Assembly: GCA_905182995.1 (NCBI GenBank)
Contig: CAJJDP010000129.1
Location: 210,002-274,001 of the forward strand
DNA length: 64,000 nucleotides
Reading direction: 5' to 3'
Origin: Paramecium octaurelia
Lineage: Eukaryota > Ciliophora > Oligohymenophorea > Peniculida > Parameciidae
The notes beneath the pieces are model-generated. The model did not search any database and was not told the DNA's origin. It was given only the letters and a program-made list of their open reading frames with translations. The translations under genes were made by a program, and so were the position numbers. Shown here in pieces: positions 33,604-47,765 of this stretch (the first letter of the stretch is position 1; the number at the start of each line of letters is the position of its first letter).

Positions 33604-34917
33604 TCATTTCTTCTTTAATTCCTTCTTTTCAACAACCTTGATGACACCGACGGCAACGGTTTATTTCATATCTCTGACGGCGAATCTACCGAGTGGGGGA
33701 TATTCAGAGAAGATTTCAACGCACATTGGTTTGGTTGGGACTAATTTGACCATAGCAGCATCTCCTGATTTGACGAATTTTGGTTCTTCTTCAATGACTT
33801 TGCCTGTTCTTCTGTCATTCTTTGAAAGAATTTCTTAGAATTTGCAAGCAATGTGGGCTGTGTGGCAATCCAATACTGGGCAATATCCGTTTTGGATTTA
33901 TCCTGGATGGTTGATGATGATGACTTAAGCATTGAATGAGTTGCATTCTCTTGCTGGGTCACTCTTTGAGTCTGAGCAGACGAATCCTCTTTTCAAATCT
34001 TTGACGGCAATGTTCTTGACGTTGAATCCGACGTTATCTCCTGGGACGGCTTCTGGGAGGGCTTCATGATGCATTTCAACTGACTTAACTTCAGTTGTGA
34101 TGGCTGATGGGGCGAATTAGACGACCATACCTGGTTTCAAGACACCAGTTTCAACTCTTCCGACTGGGACTGTACCAATACCTCCGATCTTGTAGACGTC
34201 TTGTAATGGTAATCTGAGTGGTTTTTCAGTTGGTCTCTTTGGTGGGGTGACTGCATCCAAAGCTTCAAGGAGTGTTGGTCCCTTGTACCATCCGAAGTTG
34301 GCTGATTTTTCCAACATGTTGTCTCCGACCCATCCTGAGATTGGGACGAAGGGAACGTTGTCTGGGTTATATCCGACCTTCTTCAAGTAATCTCTCATTT
34401 CCTTGACGATTTCGTCATATCTGGCTTAAGCATAGTTGACGGTCTTTTCGTCCATCTTGTTGGTGGCACAGATCATTTATTTGACTCCCAAAGTGTAAGC
34501 CAAAAGAACGTGCTCTCTGGTTTATCCTTCCTTTGAAATACCAGCTTCGAATTCTCCTGCAGGTGATGCAATCATCAACAAAGCGACATCGGCTTATGAT
34601 GTTCCTGTAATCATATTCTTGATGAAATCTCTGTGTCCTGGGGCATCAATGACGGTGTAGTAATACTTGTTGGTTTCGAATTTCCAGAGGGAAATATCGA
34701 TGGTGATACCTCTTTCTCTTTCAGCCTTGAGGTTATCCAACACCCAAGCATATTTGAAGGATCCCTTACCTAATTTGTTGGCTTCATCTTCGAACTTCTT
34801 GATGGTTCTTTCGTCGATACCTCCGAGCTTGTAGATCAAGTGACCGGTGGTGGTTGATTTTCCTGAATCGACGTGTCCAATAACGACGAGATTTACGTGA
34901 AGTTTATCCTTTGGCAT
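33604..34917 (-). CDS. Translation elongation factor 1-alpha (eEF1A)
   Basis: ATG 34917, TGA 33604-33606, no intron, 437 residues, the normal length. The GTPase motifs are [14 protein letters not shown] (G1), the switch region [25 protein letters not shown] (G3) and NKMD (G4). Domains 2 and 3 are intact ([34 protein letters not shown]). Delivers aminoacyl-tRNA to the ribosome with GTP. Several in-frame TAA codons occur at conserved glutamine positions, for instance TGTSQADVAL, which is direct evidence for the altered code. Codon third positions are noticeably richer in C and G than in neighbouring genes, as expected for a highly expressed gene. Confidence 0.98.
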
Positions 34918-35707
34918 TTATAAGAAATTATTCTTTGCTTTTTATTTTGTGGTAAAATTTTCTTATAAAGTCGTATTCAAAGTTTAATGACTATTCTTAA
35001 ATAAAAATAATTAAATTTAAATATTTTTAAATAGTTTTTTTAAATAATCCAATTAATACTCTCTTTAATCCATTTTTTTAGTATCCTATGTATTTCCCCT
35101 CCGATTACGTTATTTATCCCCTTAAACCTATTTTAGATTAAATTTTCAAAGTTTAAATTTTTGGTTTCACATGCCAAATTGACACTCCCTCCCTGTTGAG
35201 CTTGATGTAATATTAAAGAGTGTTTAGACCCCCGTGAATATATAGAAATTGAATACCAATTTATATAAATAAATAAAAGCTATTACGACTTTAATTAATT
35301 TTTTTTTAATCAAACATGACTATTTAAGACTATTCATCACTTTATAAATAAAAATAAAATTTTATTTAAATACATTAATCAATTCTGACCATTATAAATA
35401 TAGTATCAAGAGTAGGTATTGCAAAAATAATCGTATAGTCTTACAAATTAGCCTTCCATTTCATATTTGTATAGCGTCTCCATTGTTAGCATTATTTTCA
35501 TCTATAAATTAAGATACAGATAAATATATAGATGATAAATCCAGTAATACAATTATTAAAAAGAATTAAGTAATATTGCACATTTTGATAGGTAATGATT
35601 AATCATTAGGGAACTACTTGCCTGAATTAAGTAGGGGTGGGAGAAATGCATTTTAAAAGGAAGTTAAAATATATGATAATCTATATAATATATATTTCTC
35701 TATTTAA
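34918..35707. other. Intergenic region upstream of eEF1A
   Basis: Very AT-rich, with runs such as ttttttttaat near 35300. The first 100 bp should hold the eEF1A promoter and short leader. No gene seen; an open frame on the plus strand at 35637-35879 is the antisense of the PKA exon and is not supported. Confidence 0.5.
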
Positions 35708-36845
35708 TCACCATTCTAAGAAGGGATCGTCGGCTGGTTTAAGAGCTGGACTTTGTGTGTCGGATTCTGGGTATGATGAAAAATTAGAAGTGTCATTTGG
35801 TGCTCTATTAGAGTATGATATTGAAGTGATACTTGACTACTGGTTTGTAAGGAACAGGCAACTTCTTTTGGGTGAGTAAATTCCAATCTAAGTTTCCGAA
35901 CCATCTGTGATTTTTGATATCAGCAGCTCCTGTTATTGATAGGATGAATAAATATTACCATTTTTTAAATTTCCATATCGTTTCGAAAGATCGGCAACAA
36001 GCAAGTGCTTTACCAAAGATTTAGCGTTTCTTGGATAGTAAAAGAAATTCGTACTTGTCGAAGCTCTTGGGGAATTTGACTTTGCCCTTCAATATTTTTT
36101 GATAAATGGCCATGGGATCCTCATCAGAGAAAGGGTCGATTCCTGCATTCATCTCATAAATCAAAATTCCCAAAGTCCACCAGTCAACAGCTTTGCCATG
36201 TCCTTTATTCAATAAGATCTCTGGAGCCAAATATTCAGGAGTGCCACACAAAGTATAGGTTCTGCCTTCAACCACTTTTGCAAAACCGAAATCTGTTAAC
36301 TTGAGATATCCATCATCTGCAATCAATAAGTTTTCTGGCTTGAGATCTCTATAGATGATGTTCTTGGAATGGAGATACTCAAAGATAGAGGCCACTTAAG
36401 CACCATAAAACCTATTATAAACTCGAATGATTGCAATACGCAGCATGTTGTGTATCGAGTCTTCCGATGCTTCTTAAATAGGTAAACAATTCTCCACCAG
36501 AAACAAACTCTAAGACCAAATAGAGATATCTTGGGTCCTAGCAGAAACCTTCGAAGGTCACCTAGAGTGATAAAAGATAATTATTACAATGAATGGATGT
36601 TGCAAATTTCCCAATATGGTGTTTTCATTAATCACGTGATCGACTTGCTTAAGTCTAATGATCTCGGCCTTCTTTAAACTTTTCAAAGCGACATATTTAT
36701 TTGTTTGCTTATTCCTTGCCAGTTTCACTCTACCGAAAGAGCCTAAAGTTCAGCATTACACAAATACAATACCAGTACCCAAGGTCTAAAACACTTCATA
36801 ATCTGTGAGTTTCAGCTTTTTTGGTTTAGCAAGTCCTGTACTCAT
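35708..36845 (-). CDS. cAMP-dependent protein kinase (PKA) catalytic subunit
   Basis: ATG 36845, TGA 35708-35710, about 320 residues after removing six introns of 25-30 nt. Glycine loop TLGTGSFGRV is split by an intron at about 36746. The VALKSLKK lysine, [10 protein letters not shown] catalytic loop, TDFGFA metal site, [11 protein letters not shown] activation segment (TLCGTPE, with the phosphorylatable Thr as in PKA) and [12 protein letters not shown] are all present. The AGC tail follows, with [10 protein letters not shown] and [13 protein letters not shown]. It ends in FLEW, a variant of the FxxF hydrophobic motif. Fully active kinase expected. In Paramecium relatives PKA controls ciliary beating. 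Confidence 0.93.
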
Positions 36846-37041
36846 CAATTTAAAGATTTAAAATAAATTATTTTAAGCAAATTTTCTAATTCTGAAATAC
36901 TCAGCTTTTACAACTATTATTTTATCAATTACTCTTCCAATTGCCAATATTATTAATCAAAACACACTAAATAACCAATCCATATCGAAATCAAATAACT
37001 ATATTATTTATCATTTAATCAGAATTAAATTACTTTTAACA

Positions 37042-37302
37042 ATGAATGAAAAATCTAAAACATATTAAAATGCTTTCCAGATCTTCAAGGAGAGGTATTC
37101 CAAAAAGTTAAAGAAAGATAAAACATTATCCCAAAGTGATATTGATGATTTAGTCCTACAGAAATGGAAATTCTTGCCAGATGATTAAAGAGAACCTTAT
37201 AAAAAGCGATTTGAAAAAACCAAAGTCAAATTAACATAACAAGAAGAATAAACAAATAATTCAGACGAGGAACAACAACCATCAAAAAAAGTTAAACAAT
37301 GA
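37042..37302 (+). CDS. Small HMG-box protein
   Basis: Single exon, ATG 37042 to TGA 37300-37302, 86 residues. One HMG box covers nearly all of it: NAFQIFKERYSKKLKKDK, then VLQKWKFLPDDQREPYKKRF with the conserved W, L, P and Y positions. A short acidic/basic tail ends in SKKVKQ. HMG boxes bend DNA; a chromatin protein of the macro- or micronucleus is the likely role. The divergent PKA gene starts 197 bp away. Confidence 0.85.
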
Positions 37303-37439
37303 AATTCCCTATCACAATTCTTTATAAATAAAAATTTGTTTAATATATAATATTTGTTACAAACTGATAAACTGATTAGTTATTCAATCCCTATGCTTAA
37401 GCATAAGTCATGTCATTCAATATGGTATTTACAGAAGTA

Positions 37440-38038
37440 AGTCTGCCACAAAATTTAAATGAACTTCATAAATGCCATCCATAACTAATTTCACTTTCTA
37501 ATCTAAGGTTGAGTTTTAGTGGTTCCTTCAGCATCCAAAACTTAAATTCACTAGTCGAGTATATTTTACATGCTATAGGAATATGTTTAGCATTAGCTTA
37601 CAGTTAAAATTAAAAGTCTAAATCCTGCGAAATTAGAACAAAAGATTAGCATTACGACTTAATAATATATAAATTCATATAGCAATCCCAAATAACTCTA
37701 AATTATATTAAATGCATCATAAACTTTTGATTGTTCATTTGAAATTTTTTTGTATTCTTCCCTGTTTATGATTAAGTGTAAATATCATCAATTCAATCTA
37801 TTTAACATAGTTATAAAATCTTCCTTCTAATTAATTACTCTAAACCATTTTTATGCTCAACATATTTATCCTAATAAGTGTTCTTAGCATTATAAAAATT
37901 AACTTTAACATAGAAGTGTTGAAGATCATAGAAACTAAATAATTTTAATTATTTAACTATTCCAAATGTTGCACCTTCATCTGGAACAACCGTTTATCTT
38001 AACAAGATAAAATTCATTTCTTCGATTATTATTGTCAT
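37440..38038 (-). CDS. Hypothetical multi-exon protein
   Basis: Starts ATG 38038 (MTIIIEEMNFILL, a short hydrophobic start). Clear coding blocks follow: PDEGATFGIVKQLKLFSFYD, HFYVKVNFYNAKNTYQDKYV, then QSYLGLLYEFIYY. After a 34-nt intron near 37611-37644 comes ANAKHIPIACKIYSTSEFKF with LNLRLESEISYGWHL before a TGA near 37455. One exon joint near 37790 was not resolved. No family recognised. Confidence 0.45.
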
Positions 38039-38409
38039 TATGTGTTTAACAATTAATGAATGTCTAAAGTATTATCATAAGCGAATGATAGAATTTATGT
38101 TATCAAGTAATGAAAAATCTAGATTGAAGTATTTAAATTAAATGAAATAATATTGACGAAAGAACCATCATGATCATATCAGTTATAGTTATTCAGAATG
38201 TAATTGTAATTATTAATAAAATCAAGTACTAGTGTTTTATTGAGCCAGGATTTTTGAGATTCATTCTATATTGTATAAATTAAGATATCAATTTATGAGA
38301 TTTTATGAAAGAATTAACAATTGTATTTATTAGTATATAAATAAATTATGTATATTAAAACAAGAATTATTATTGAAGAGTTAAATTATATTTTTAATTT
38401 AATTAGTTT
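38039..38409. other. Intergenic region
   Basis: AT-rich spacer between divergent genes; no coding frame or RNA gene recognised. It should hold promoters for the hypothetical gene and for the arginyl-tRNA synthetase gene. Confidence 0.45.
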
Positions 38410-40293
<1,884 letters not shown>

Positions 40294-40332
40294 AGTGACA
40301 TATATTACATTAAAATAAATACATATTTATTT

Positions 40333-42132
40333 ATGTTTCCAAACATTTCAGTCTTAAATGAAGAGTTTGATGAAGATTAGCCTCGCTTGATTGCTGTATC
40401 TTATTCAGATATTAAAAAACTGCTGTCTCCTCCGCCAGCCAAGATTTAATCTGAAATTGTTGTTGAAAGATTTAAAGCTAAATCACATACGCTTGGATTA
40501 ATTGAATCAAAAGGAGTAGAATCACATCTCATTAAAATCATATAGAATAATGATTAAGTAGAAATATAGAGCTTATTGGAAGAGGTAGAGAACATCAATA
40601 TTCAATCAATTATTGATCATAAGAAATACACTCTACTTCATCTAGCAGCCTATAACAACAACTTAGATACTGTGAAGTATTTATTTAATATGAACTGTGT
40701 TTAGGATGCTGATTAATCATGTTAAAAAACAGCATAAACATAATTGCTAGTCTATTCTTACAGAATGGGTTAATTAATAAACAGAAGATGGTTTTGTGGC
40801 ATTTCACTTTGCAGCCTATAGAGGAAATCTAGAGATGATTCACGAGTTTGAAAAGTGTGGAGCCAATCTAGATATTCGAAATGCTTAAGGAATGAATGGA
40901 TTGCATTTGGCAGCACAAGGAGACTAACCAAAATCAGTTGTCTATTTTAAGAAAATCGGTTTCGACTTTGCTTAAAAAGATTCAAAAGGAGGAACTGCAT
41001 TACATTGGGCATCTTATTATGGGTGTGAATTATCAGTCAATTATTTATTGTCCTTCTCAGATCAATTTTTAGATGTCAAGGATTTAGAAGGTTTAACAGC
41101 ACTTCATTTAGCTACTATGAGTGGTAATAGTAGAATAGTTAAGAAATTATTGCTGCATGGTGCTAATCGACAGATTAAAAATAATGAAGGATAAACTCCG
41201 GCTGATATTGCTAAATCCAACTCCTTTCAATCCATTTATAAAATGCTTACAGAGTCCTAAAACTTCTTTATTACCTACTTTAGTATCAGTTAAGGATTCT
41301 AGAAGGTCGACAGAAGCAAAAGTAAAATGTTCAAATTTGCTGCTATGTTAATTTATTGTCAAGCAATCATTATTTATTCAAATATTTATGCTGGAGAATC
41401 TTATCAAAACATCATTTACTATGGAGTCCCGCAATTGATTATCTGGCTTTTATTAATGCTAATTTGGCTCAGTAATCCTGGCAAATAAATCGTAAATTAA
41501 GAATAATCAGAATAAGATCTTCTGAAAAATCTATTTGAAATTCTACAAAGATATGATGCCAAAGACATATGTCCTGAATGCGTGTGTGTTAAAGCACCAA
41601 GATCTAAACATTGTGATATTTGTTAATCTTGTGTATTAGTATATGATCATCATTGCCCTTGGGTTGATAATTGTGTAATTATTGATTCTTATTTAAGATA
41701 GGATAAAACAATCATTTTTAATTTTACATATTTGTGTTGCTCCTTTGTTTGGATATTACTTTTACTTTGGCACTCCAGTTCTACTTTGTCATCAAAGAGA
41801 TTCAGATTGATGGAAGCATAACAGACTCATATATTTTACTTTTCGTTCCCTCCTTATTTTCCATCATTATTATGCTTTTATTTCTCTTTCCTCTTTGGCT
41901 TCTTTTATACATTTAAACAATGAATTTGTTGTCAGGATAAACCACTTATGAAAAGTAATATTAATTATATCTAATCGATAGGTATTCATAATCAATGAAG
42001 AAGGTTAACGATAACTCCTCTATATCCTGCAATAATTGTCTATAGATGTGTTGTTATAATAAAATGGATAGTCAAAAGAAAAAGAAACTTAACCATTAAT
42101 CAATGTAATTATATGACTCAAATAAAAATTGA
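40333..42132 (+). CDS. Ankyrin-repeat DHHC palmitoyltransferase
   Basis: ATG 40333, TGA 42130-42132, about 575 residues. The N-terminal half has five to six ankyrin repeats (YTLLHLAAYNNNLDTVKYL, GFVAFHFAAYRGNLEM, GLTALHLATMSGNSRIVKKL); a 43-nt intron near 40727-40769 joins two repeats in frame. Two TM helices follow, then the zinc/DHHC domain: CPECVCVKAPRSKHC, CQSCVLVYDHHCPWVDNC, a 23-nt intron, and IGQNNHFQFYIFVLL. Two more TM helices precede a TTYE motif (SGQTTYEKQ). Architecture matches HIP14/Akr1 type S-acyltransferases of Golgi/endosome membranes. Catalytic Cys present. Confidence 0.93.
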
Positions 42133-42357
42133 TGATATCTAATAATTAATTCATTATCTAGTAATTATTGACTATTTGTCCTTAATTCTTATTTTCTTCA
42201 TTTGCTTTTTTTTACTACCTTTTTTTAACAATATTGAACCCACTACTCATTTTATATTCGATTATATTTTCAAATAGTAAGTAAACTCTGTAATTGAGGA
42301 TTATAACTATAAGTAGTCATGCATATTAATATATAATAATAATTTATATAAAATAAT

Positions 42358-44065
42358 ATGTAACAATTTTTTAATCACTAATAGCCACCAGAATGTTATT
42401 AAAAAGTTTGATATAAACTTATGAAACTTGAAATAGTTCCTAAAATAACTGCTTTTTCTTATGAAATTGCCTTTGTGTTCACATAAGAATAAGACACTGG
42501 TATATCTAGACTGTATTTTACTAAATTCTATAAGATCTGAATCTATCGAGTTCTAATTTTATTCTTGGGATCGTTTTGCAATTATGATTTGTAGATTTCT
42601 TATTGATTAACTCTATATTCAAGACAAAGAGTTATAAACCACCCTATACATTCAGCAAAGTAAAATTTTGGACTGATTTCTTTGGTTATTAACAATAATT
42701 TGACATTTCTACACAATCCAATTTAACACATCCAAAAGATTAGATCATTCACATCCGTCAGTATTAGGTAAGCATAAAATAAAACATCATTTAGATTTCT
42801 GTAATATTTTAATTCATTTTTGCTCGATTGCTATTTGAGTTTATTCATTAGAATCTGTATATAGAATGCTGTTCGTGACCATCGTAATATCTTAAAATAT
42901 TGATTTGCAATACTCTTCTAGTCATAGAAAAGTGTGAACATATAATATCAACTTTGTTTTACCACATCATAAGGCATTCACCACTTTTCATTTTCCTTAA
43001 CAAATGCAATTTGAAGAACCGTAACAGAAATGTGTAAGTCCTAATTGTTAAATTTTCATTACCTTATCATTCTATCCTGACCTAAAACTGTAGAATTTAC
43101 TTTGTGTATCTTAGTTACGGTTCCCAGAATCATATAATCTTAAAATTATAATAAAATTAATATATAATAAATATATTCCGAAATTCTAACCACCATTCTC
43201 GTCCCTAGCAAATTCGACATAACATTTGCAAGGATTGAACATTATTATTGATAAACATTCTGTGTTTACTTAAATCTATTACATTTTTGATTTCTTAATA
43301 GATTGCAATACTGTCACTATAATAGAAAAATAAATTATGAATAGAATGCTGTATGAAATTATAATAAGCATAATAATATTATAATCAATAATTAAAATGA
43401 ATTGAAAAACAATTAACCCTTTCTTTTTTCAAATTGAACTGTTGTTGCTCAAAATGAATACTTCTAGCTAAATAAACTTTGAGTGTTGATCTCTCACTAT
43501 ACTTCCCAAACAGGATAAATTTAATTCTATTTAATTAAGTATTTCAATTAAGGATTAAAGTCATTTTAGTTGAACATATTCAATTTCTGAATTCATACTT
43601 ATATTTATATAGAGATTTAGTATACCTAAAGGTTATGCCAGATAGAAATTCGAAATTAGATTATAAATATGACTTGAAATAGTATTGAGTTATCATTTTA
43701 ACCATGTTATTAATATTTCCAAAACTCCAATATGGAACTATGATCTAACTAATTCATACTAATTATTCCCACAATACTCTTCTAACAATAAATCCTTTTT
43801 ATAAGAATTAGAAATAACTGATAACATTTTATCTTCAATAATAGAAAAGAGTAGAGATTTCAACTTCAATCCTAAAGAAATAGAATTTTGATTATTTTAT
43901 TTGATAGAATACAGTTTCGGCTTTGAAGTACAAATAAATATTGAGATGAAGCTACTATGTGATTAAAATTGTCATTTTTTCGAAAAAACTTAATTAAACT
44001 TATTATATCATTATAACTTATCCATCGAATAGATAGGCATCGTTCTATTTGATAATGATGTCTGA
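42358..44065 (+). CDS. Hypothetical membrane protein, complete copy
   Basis: ATG 42358 and TGA 44063-44065. Coding blocks in order: PKITAFSYEIAFVFTQEQDT, KPPYTFSKVKFWTDFFGYQ, NLTHPKDQIIHIRQYQ. A 27-nt intron at 42768-42794 is followed by a hydrophobic stretch (ISVIFQFIFARLLFEF). Further blocks include PHHKAFTTFHFPQQMQFEEP, WNYDLTNSYQLFPQYSSNNK and CHFFEKTQLNLLYHYNLSIE. Many small introns are needed and several joints are unresolved. No family recognised. Its last 1.3 kb is repeated after the N at 44068. Confidence 0.55.
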
Positions 44066-44067
44066 AA
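42767..44067. repeat. Direct repeat 1, copy A (1,301 bp), abutting an N
   Basis: Begins at ggtaagcataaaataaaac and ends at tgatgtctgaaa, immediately before the single N at 44068. By eye it matches copy B (44069-45379) throughout except at one site (43757-43776 versus 45059-45088). The left edge falls at an exon-intron border of the hypothetical gene by coincidence of the contig end. Confidence 0.9.
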
Positions 44068-44068
44068 N

Positions 44069-45377
44069 GGTAAGCATAAAATAAAACATCATTTAGATTT
44101 CTGTAATATTTTAATTCATTTTTGCTCGATTGCTATTTGAGTTTATTCATTAGAATCTGTATATAGAATGCTGTTCGTGACCATCGTAATATCTTAAAAT
44201 ATTGATTTGCAATACTCTTCTAGTCATAGAAAAGTGTGAACATATAATATCAACTTTGTTTTACCACATCATAAGGCATTCACCACTTTTCATTTTCCTT
44301 AACAAATGCAATTTGAAGAACCGTAACAGAAATGTGTAAGTCCTAATTGTTAAATTTTCATTACCTTATCATTCTATCCTGACCTAAAACTGTAGAATTT
44401 ACTTTGTGTATCTTAGTTACGGTTCCCAGAATCATATAATCTTAAAATTATAATAAAATTAATATATAATAAATATATTCCGAAATTCTAACCACCATTC
44501 TCGTCCCTAGCAAATTCGACATAACATTTGCAAGGATTGAACATTATTATTGATAAACATTCTGTGTTTACTTAAATCTATTACATTTTTGATTTCTTAA
44601 TAGATTGCAATACTGTCACTATAATAGAAAAATAAATTATGAATAGAATGCTGTATGAAATTATAATAAGCATAATAATATTATAATCAATAATTAAAAT
44701 GAATTGAAAAACAATTAACCCTTTCTTTTTTCAAATTGAACTGTTGTTGCTCAAAATGAATACTTCTAGCTAAATAAACTTTGAGTGTTGATCTCTCACT
44801 ATACTTCCCAAACAGGATAAATTTAATTCTATTTAATTAAGTATTTCAATTAAGGATTAAAGTCATTTTAGTTGAACATATTCAATTTCTGAATTCATAC
44901 TTATATTTATATAGAGATTTAGTATACCTAAAGGTTATGCCAGATAGAAATTCGAAATTAGATTATAAATATGACTTGAAATAGTATTGAGTTATCATTT
45001 TAACCATGTTATTAATATTTCCAAAACTCCAATATGGAACTATGATCTAACTAATTCATACAACAGATTTCTATTAATTTTCAAAATACTCTTCTAACAA
45101 TAAATCCTTTTTATAAGAATTAGAAATAACTGATAACATTTTATCTTCAATAATAGAAAAGAGTAGAGATTTCAACTTCAATCCTAAAGAAATAGAATTT
45201 TGATTATTTTATTTGATAGAATACAGTTTCGGCTTTGAAGTACAAATAAATATTGAGATGAAGCTACTATGTGATTAAAATTGTCATTTTTTCGAAAAAA
45301 CTTAATTAAACTTATTATATCATTATAACTTATCCATCGAATAGATAGGCATCGTTCTATTTGATAATGATGTCTGA
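44069..45377 (+). pseudogene. 5'-truncated second copy of the hypothetical membrane protein gene
   Basis: Same exons as the 3' part of the gene at 42358-44065, ending at TGA 45375-45377. It lacks the first 400 bp of the gene. In addition, the copy-specific 30-bp TA-to-TA segment at 45059-45088 shifts the frame, so the conserved downstream block (SFLQELEITDNI) is out of frame unless 28 bp are removed. Most likely not an independent gene but an assembly duplicate of a variant sequence. Confidence 0.6.
45059..45088. mobile_element. Candidate 28-bp TA-bounded internal eliminated sequence (IES)
   Basis: Only in repeat copy B. It starts TACAACAG, which fits the Paramecium IES end consensus TAYAGYNR with one mismatch, and closes at a TA (...CAAAATA). 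Removing one TA plus the inner 26 bp (28 bp in total, within the shortest IES size class) restores the reading frame of the surrounding exon. The other end fits the consensus poorly. Copy A has a different 18-bp segment there, not a clean excision, which weakens the call. Confidence 0.35.
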
Positions 45378-45954
45378 AATGCTTTAATTGAGAATAAATT
45401 CAACATTTTTTAAAAGAATAGATCGATTGGTTAACTAAAAGCCATTTTTTATATTTATCAAATTATCAAAGCCATTCTTAAATTCTTAGATATAATTAGA
45501 TTTTTAGAAAGACAATTTGAGAACAAAAGAGGGAATTCTAAATATAAATTATTCGTATGTTCAAATAATAAAAATTAATTAATTCCTTATTAACTTTTAC
45601 TTCACTGTCCTTCAAAACAAAAAAATCAATCAAAATTTGTATGTGCTGTTTTAATTTATTTATTTTATCAAACACTTTTATGCCGAACATTTATTCTTTA
45701 TTACAAGTTATTTAAACTTAATTTATTCTAACATTATTCTTGTTTTGTAATCAAAAATTTTCTAAACTATTTAATGTTCTTTAATTTACTCAAGAATTAA
45801 TATTTTAATAAATTCATGAAATTATTAATCTTTTCTTAGACTCAAACACAAAATTATATTAAGATCAGCGGAATTTATTATTAAGTTGAGCTTTTTTTTT
45901 TTCTTATTTTATTTTTGATATATGAGTTATTTTTAATATTAATTTAATTAATTT
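45378..45954. other. Intergenic region
   Basis: About 80% A+T with homopolymer runs (T10 near 45891). No coding frame or RNA gene recognised. Confidence 0.5.
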
Positions 45955-46279
45955 ATGTACTATTAACCATCTTAAAAGCTATTACTCAGTAATAAATTCT
46001 CATCTTAACCAATAATAGTAAATTGTTCATCTAGTATTTTAGATTTAATAAAATATTTAAAGAAAATTGAATTCAAATCCATTTGACACACCCAGGTACC
46101 AAGCAGAAAATTAGACTGTTAAGACATAAAGATAAAAAATTGTTAATATTGATGAGCATTTCACAAATCTATATTGCAATTTGAAAGAGGAAAATCAATA
46201 ATTAAAGGAATAATTGAATCAATTAGAGTTGAAAGTCTTAGCAGCCTAAAAAAAACTAGAATTGTTAAAATAATAATGA
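45955..46279 (+). CDS. Small coiled-coil protein
   Basis: ATG 45955, 25-nt intron at about 46018-46042, TGA 46277-46279, 99 residues. The C-terminal half is a leucine-heptad coiled coil (EENQQLKEQLNQLELKVLAA). A short polar N-terminal region precedes it (SNPFDTPRYQAENQTVK). Possibly a small structural or adaptor protein; no family recognised. Confidence 0.6.
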
Positions 46280-46507
46280 ATAAAATATTTAATTAATTAA
46301 TTGATATATTTTTAATAAAAAACAGCTATTTTGATTACTTAACTAGAAATAGTGTAAAGAAGAGTATATGGTGAACAGAAATTTCAGAACCTCCTAAGAA
46401 TGGCATTTCCTCGTAAGCATGAAATTATTTATTTTATCAGACTCTCAACTTTAGGATTAAAATGATATTTTTTTAATAAAATTTAATTTATGCAGTCATT
46501 ATATTAA

Positions 46508-47251
46508 ATGAGTCCAAAATCAACTTCTAAGAATAGATAACAATTCTAAACTTGTTTTGATTACAATGAGTCACCATTTTTAAGTCCGAAGGTGGAATCT
46601 TTTGAATAACACAAATATAAAGTGAGAGCCTTGAAACCAAAAACATTTCTTGAAGGTGATCTTGCTAGAGTCAGTAAATCAAGAAATGCAATATATACAA
46701 ATAATAGTGAATGCATAAAATGTAAAGGTGAGAAAGGGAGTTTAGCAATCAAATTATGCAATTGCTTAGATACATATTACCACATAGTTTGTATCTTAGA
46801 TTATGCAGATCTTTATCCTAAATTAGGGGTTAATTTGTTTAGATGTTAAATTTGTAATGACTATTTTCCTATTGAAATCAATGAAAAGTATAATATTTAT
46901 AAACTATCAAGAATGAGCATTTCAAATTTAAGCACAAAAGAAAAATTCGCGTTTTTAATGAGCTTTTCGCTGTTATGCTCGTTGATTACACTAGAAATTT
47001 TGATCTTCGTATTGTTTGAATTGGATCACATGAATCTAATTTTATTAATAATACTAATAATTATTGAATTGTTAGTCTTATTAATAATTATCAGTAAATT
47101 GTATCATTTATGTTACTTAATCGAATATGATATTAAGGAGTATAAACTTGGACAAGAGTATAATTAATCACAATTGGAATCCTTCACTCTTAAAATTGTT
47201 AAATAGCTTTAATATAAAAGAGCCAAAAGGGTCATATTTAATCAACCATGA
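46508..47251 (+). CDS. RING-CH (MARCH)-like two-TM membrane protein
   Basis: Single exon, ATG 46508 to TGA 47249-47251, 247 residues. The zinc-finger-like block at residues 70-120 has ECIKCKGEKGSLAI, CNCLDTYYHIVC and FRCQICNDYF. This gives a C-x2-C ... C-x-C ... H-x2-C ... C-x2-C order as in RING-CH/RINGv E3 ligases. Two TM helices follow (FLMSFSLLCSLITLEILIFV and LILLIILIIIELLVLLIII). MARCH-type ligases ubiquitinate membrane proteins. The family call rests on ligand spacing, so it is likely but not certain. Confidence 0.7.
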
Positions 47252-47369
47252 TTACTCGAATGTTTTTTAATACTTAATATAGATTTTATTGAATTTTTAT
47301 GGTCATTTCAAATTTCCAAATAAATCGTTTATTATAATAATAATTGCTAAATAAGGATAGCCTTATAAA

Positions 47370-47765
47370 ATGAAAAGTATGAATATTGGTCCAAAAGTCT
47401 TGCTCTAATAGAATTAAGTTAGATAACAAGATGACGACGAAGATGTCCCTGAAGAACCCTCTCCTATTTTAATTAAACAGAAAATAATCAAAGTCATGAA
47501 ATACAATTAACCTAGATTTGATGTCAAAGGCAGACAAATTTTTAAAGGCACTGGTTATGGAATTGCCTTTGATAATTTTGTCACCGTTTGTGTATTTAAT
47601 CCTGATGAGGAAGTACTATCAATCAAGGACACAATTTCTTAATGTACAAATACTCAAGAATAGGAGAAATTTCACATCAAATCTAGTAGCAATAAAAAAA
47701 TAGAGGATTACCAAAAAGAAATAATCCTTAAATCAATTCTTAAATAGACTAAACCATATCAATGA
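47370..47765 (+). CDS. Hypothetical 131-residue protein
   Basis: Uninterrupted frame from ATG 47370 to TGA 47763-47765 with many TAA/TAG glutamines. N-terminus is Q/D/E/P rich (QDDDEDVPEEPSPILIK). A middle block, FDVKGRQIFKGTGYGIAFDN, is followed by FVTVCVFNPDEEVLSIKD, suggesting a small beta-rich fold. C-terminus is lysine/glutamine-rich. No known family. Confidence 0.65.

Larger units (their letters stand above)
44069..45379. repeat. Direct repeat 1, copy B (1,311 bp)
   Basis: Second copy starting right after the N. Ten bases longer than copy A because of a local difference at 45059-45088. A tandem near-identical copy starting exactly at an N is the mark of two contigs that overlap but were not merged. 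Confidence 0.9.

Noticed and set aside
35637..35879. Plus-strand ORF next to the PKA gene
   Set aside because: It is antisense to PKA C-terminal exons, which carry the AGC-tail motifs.
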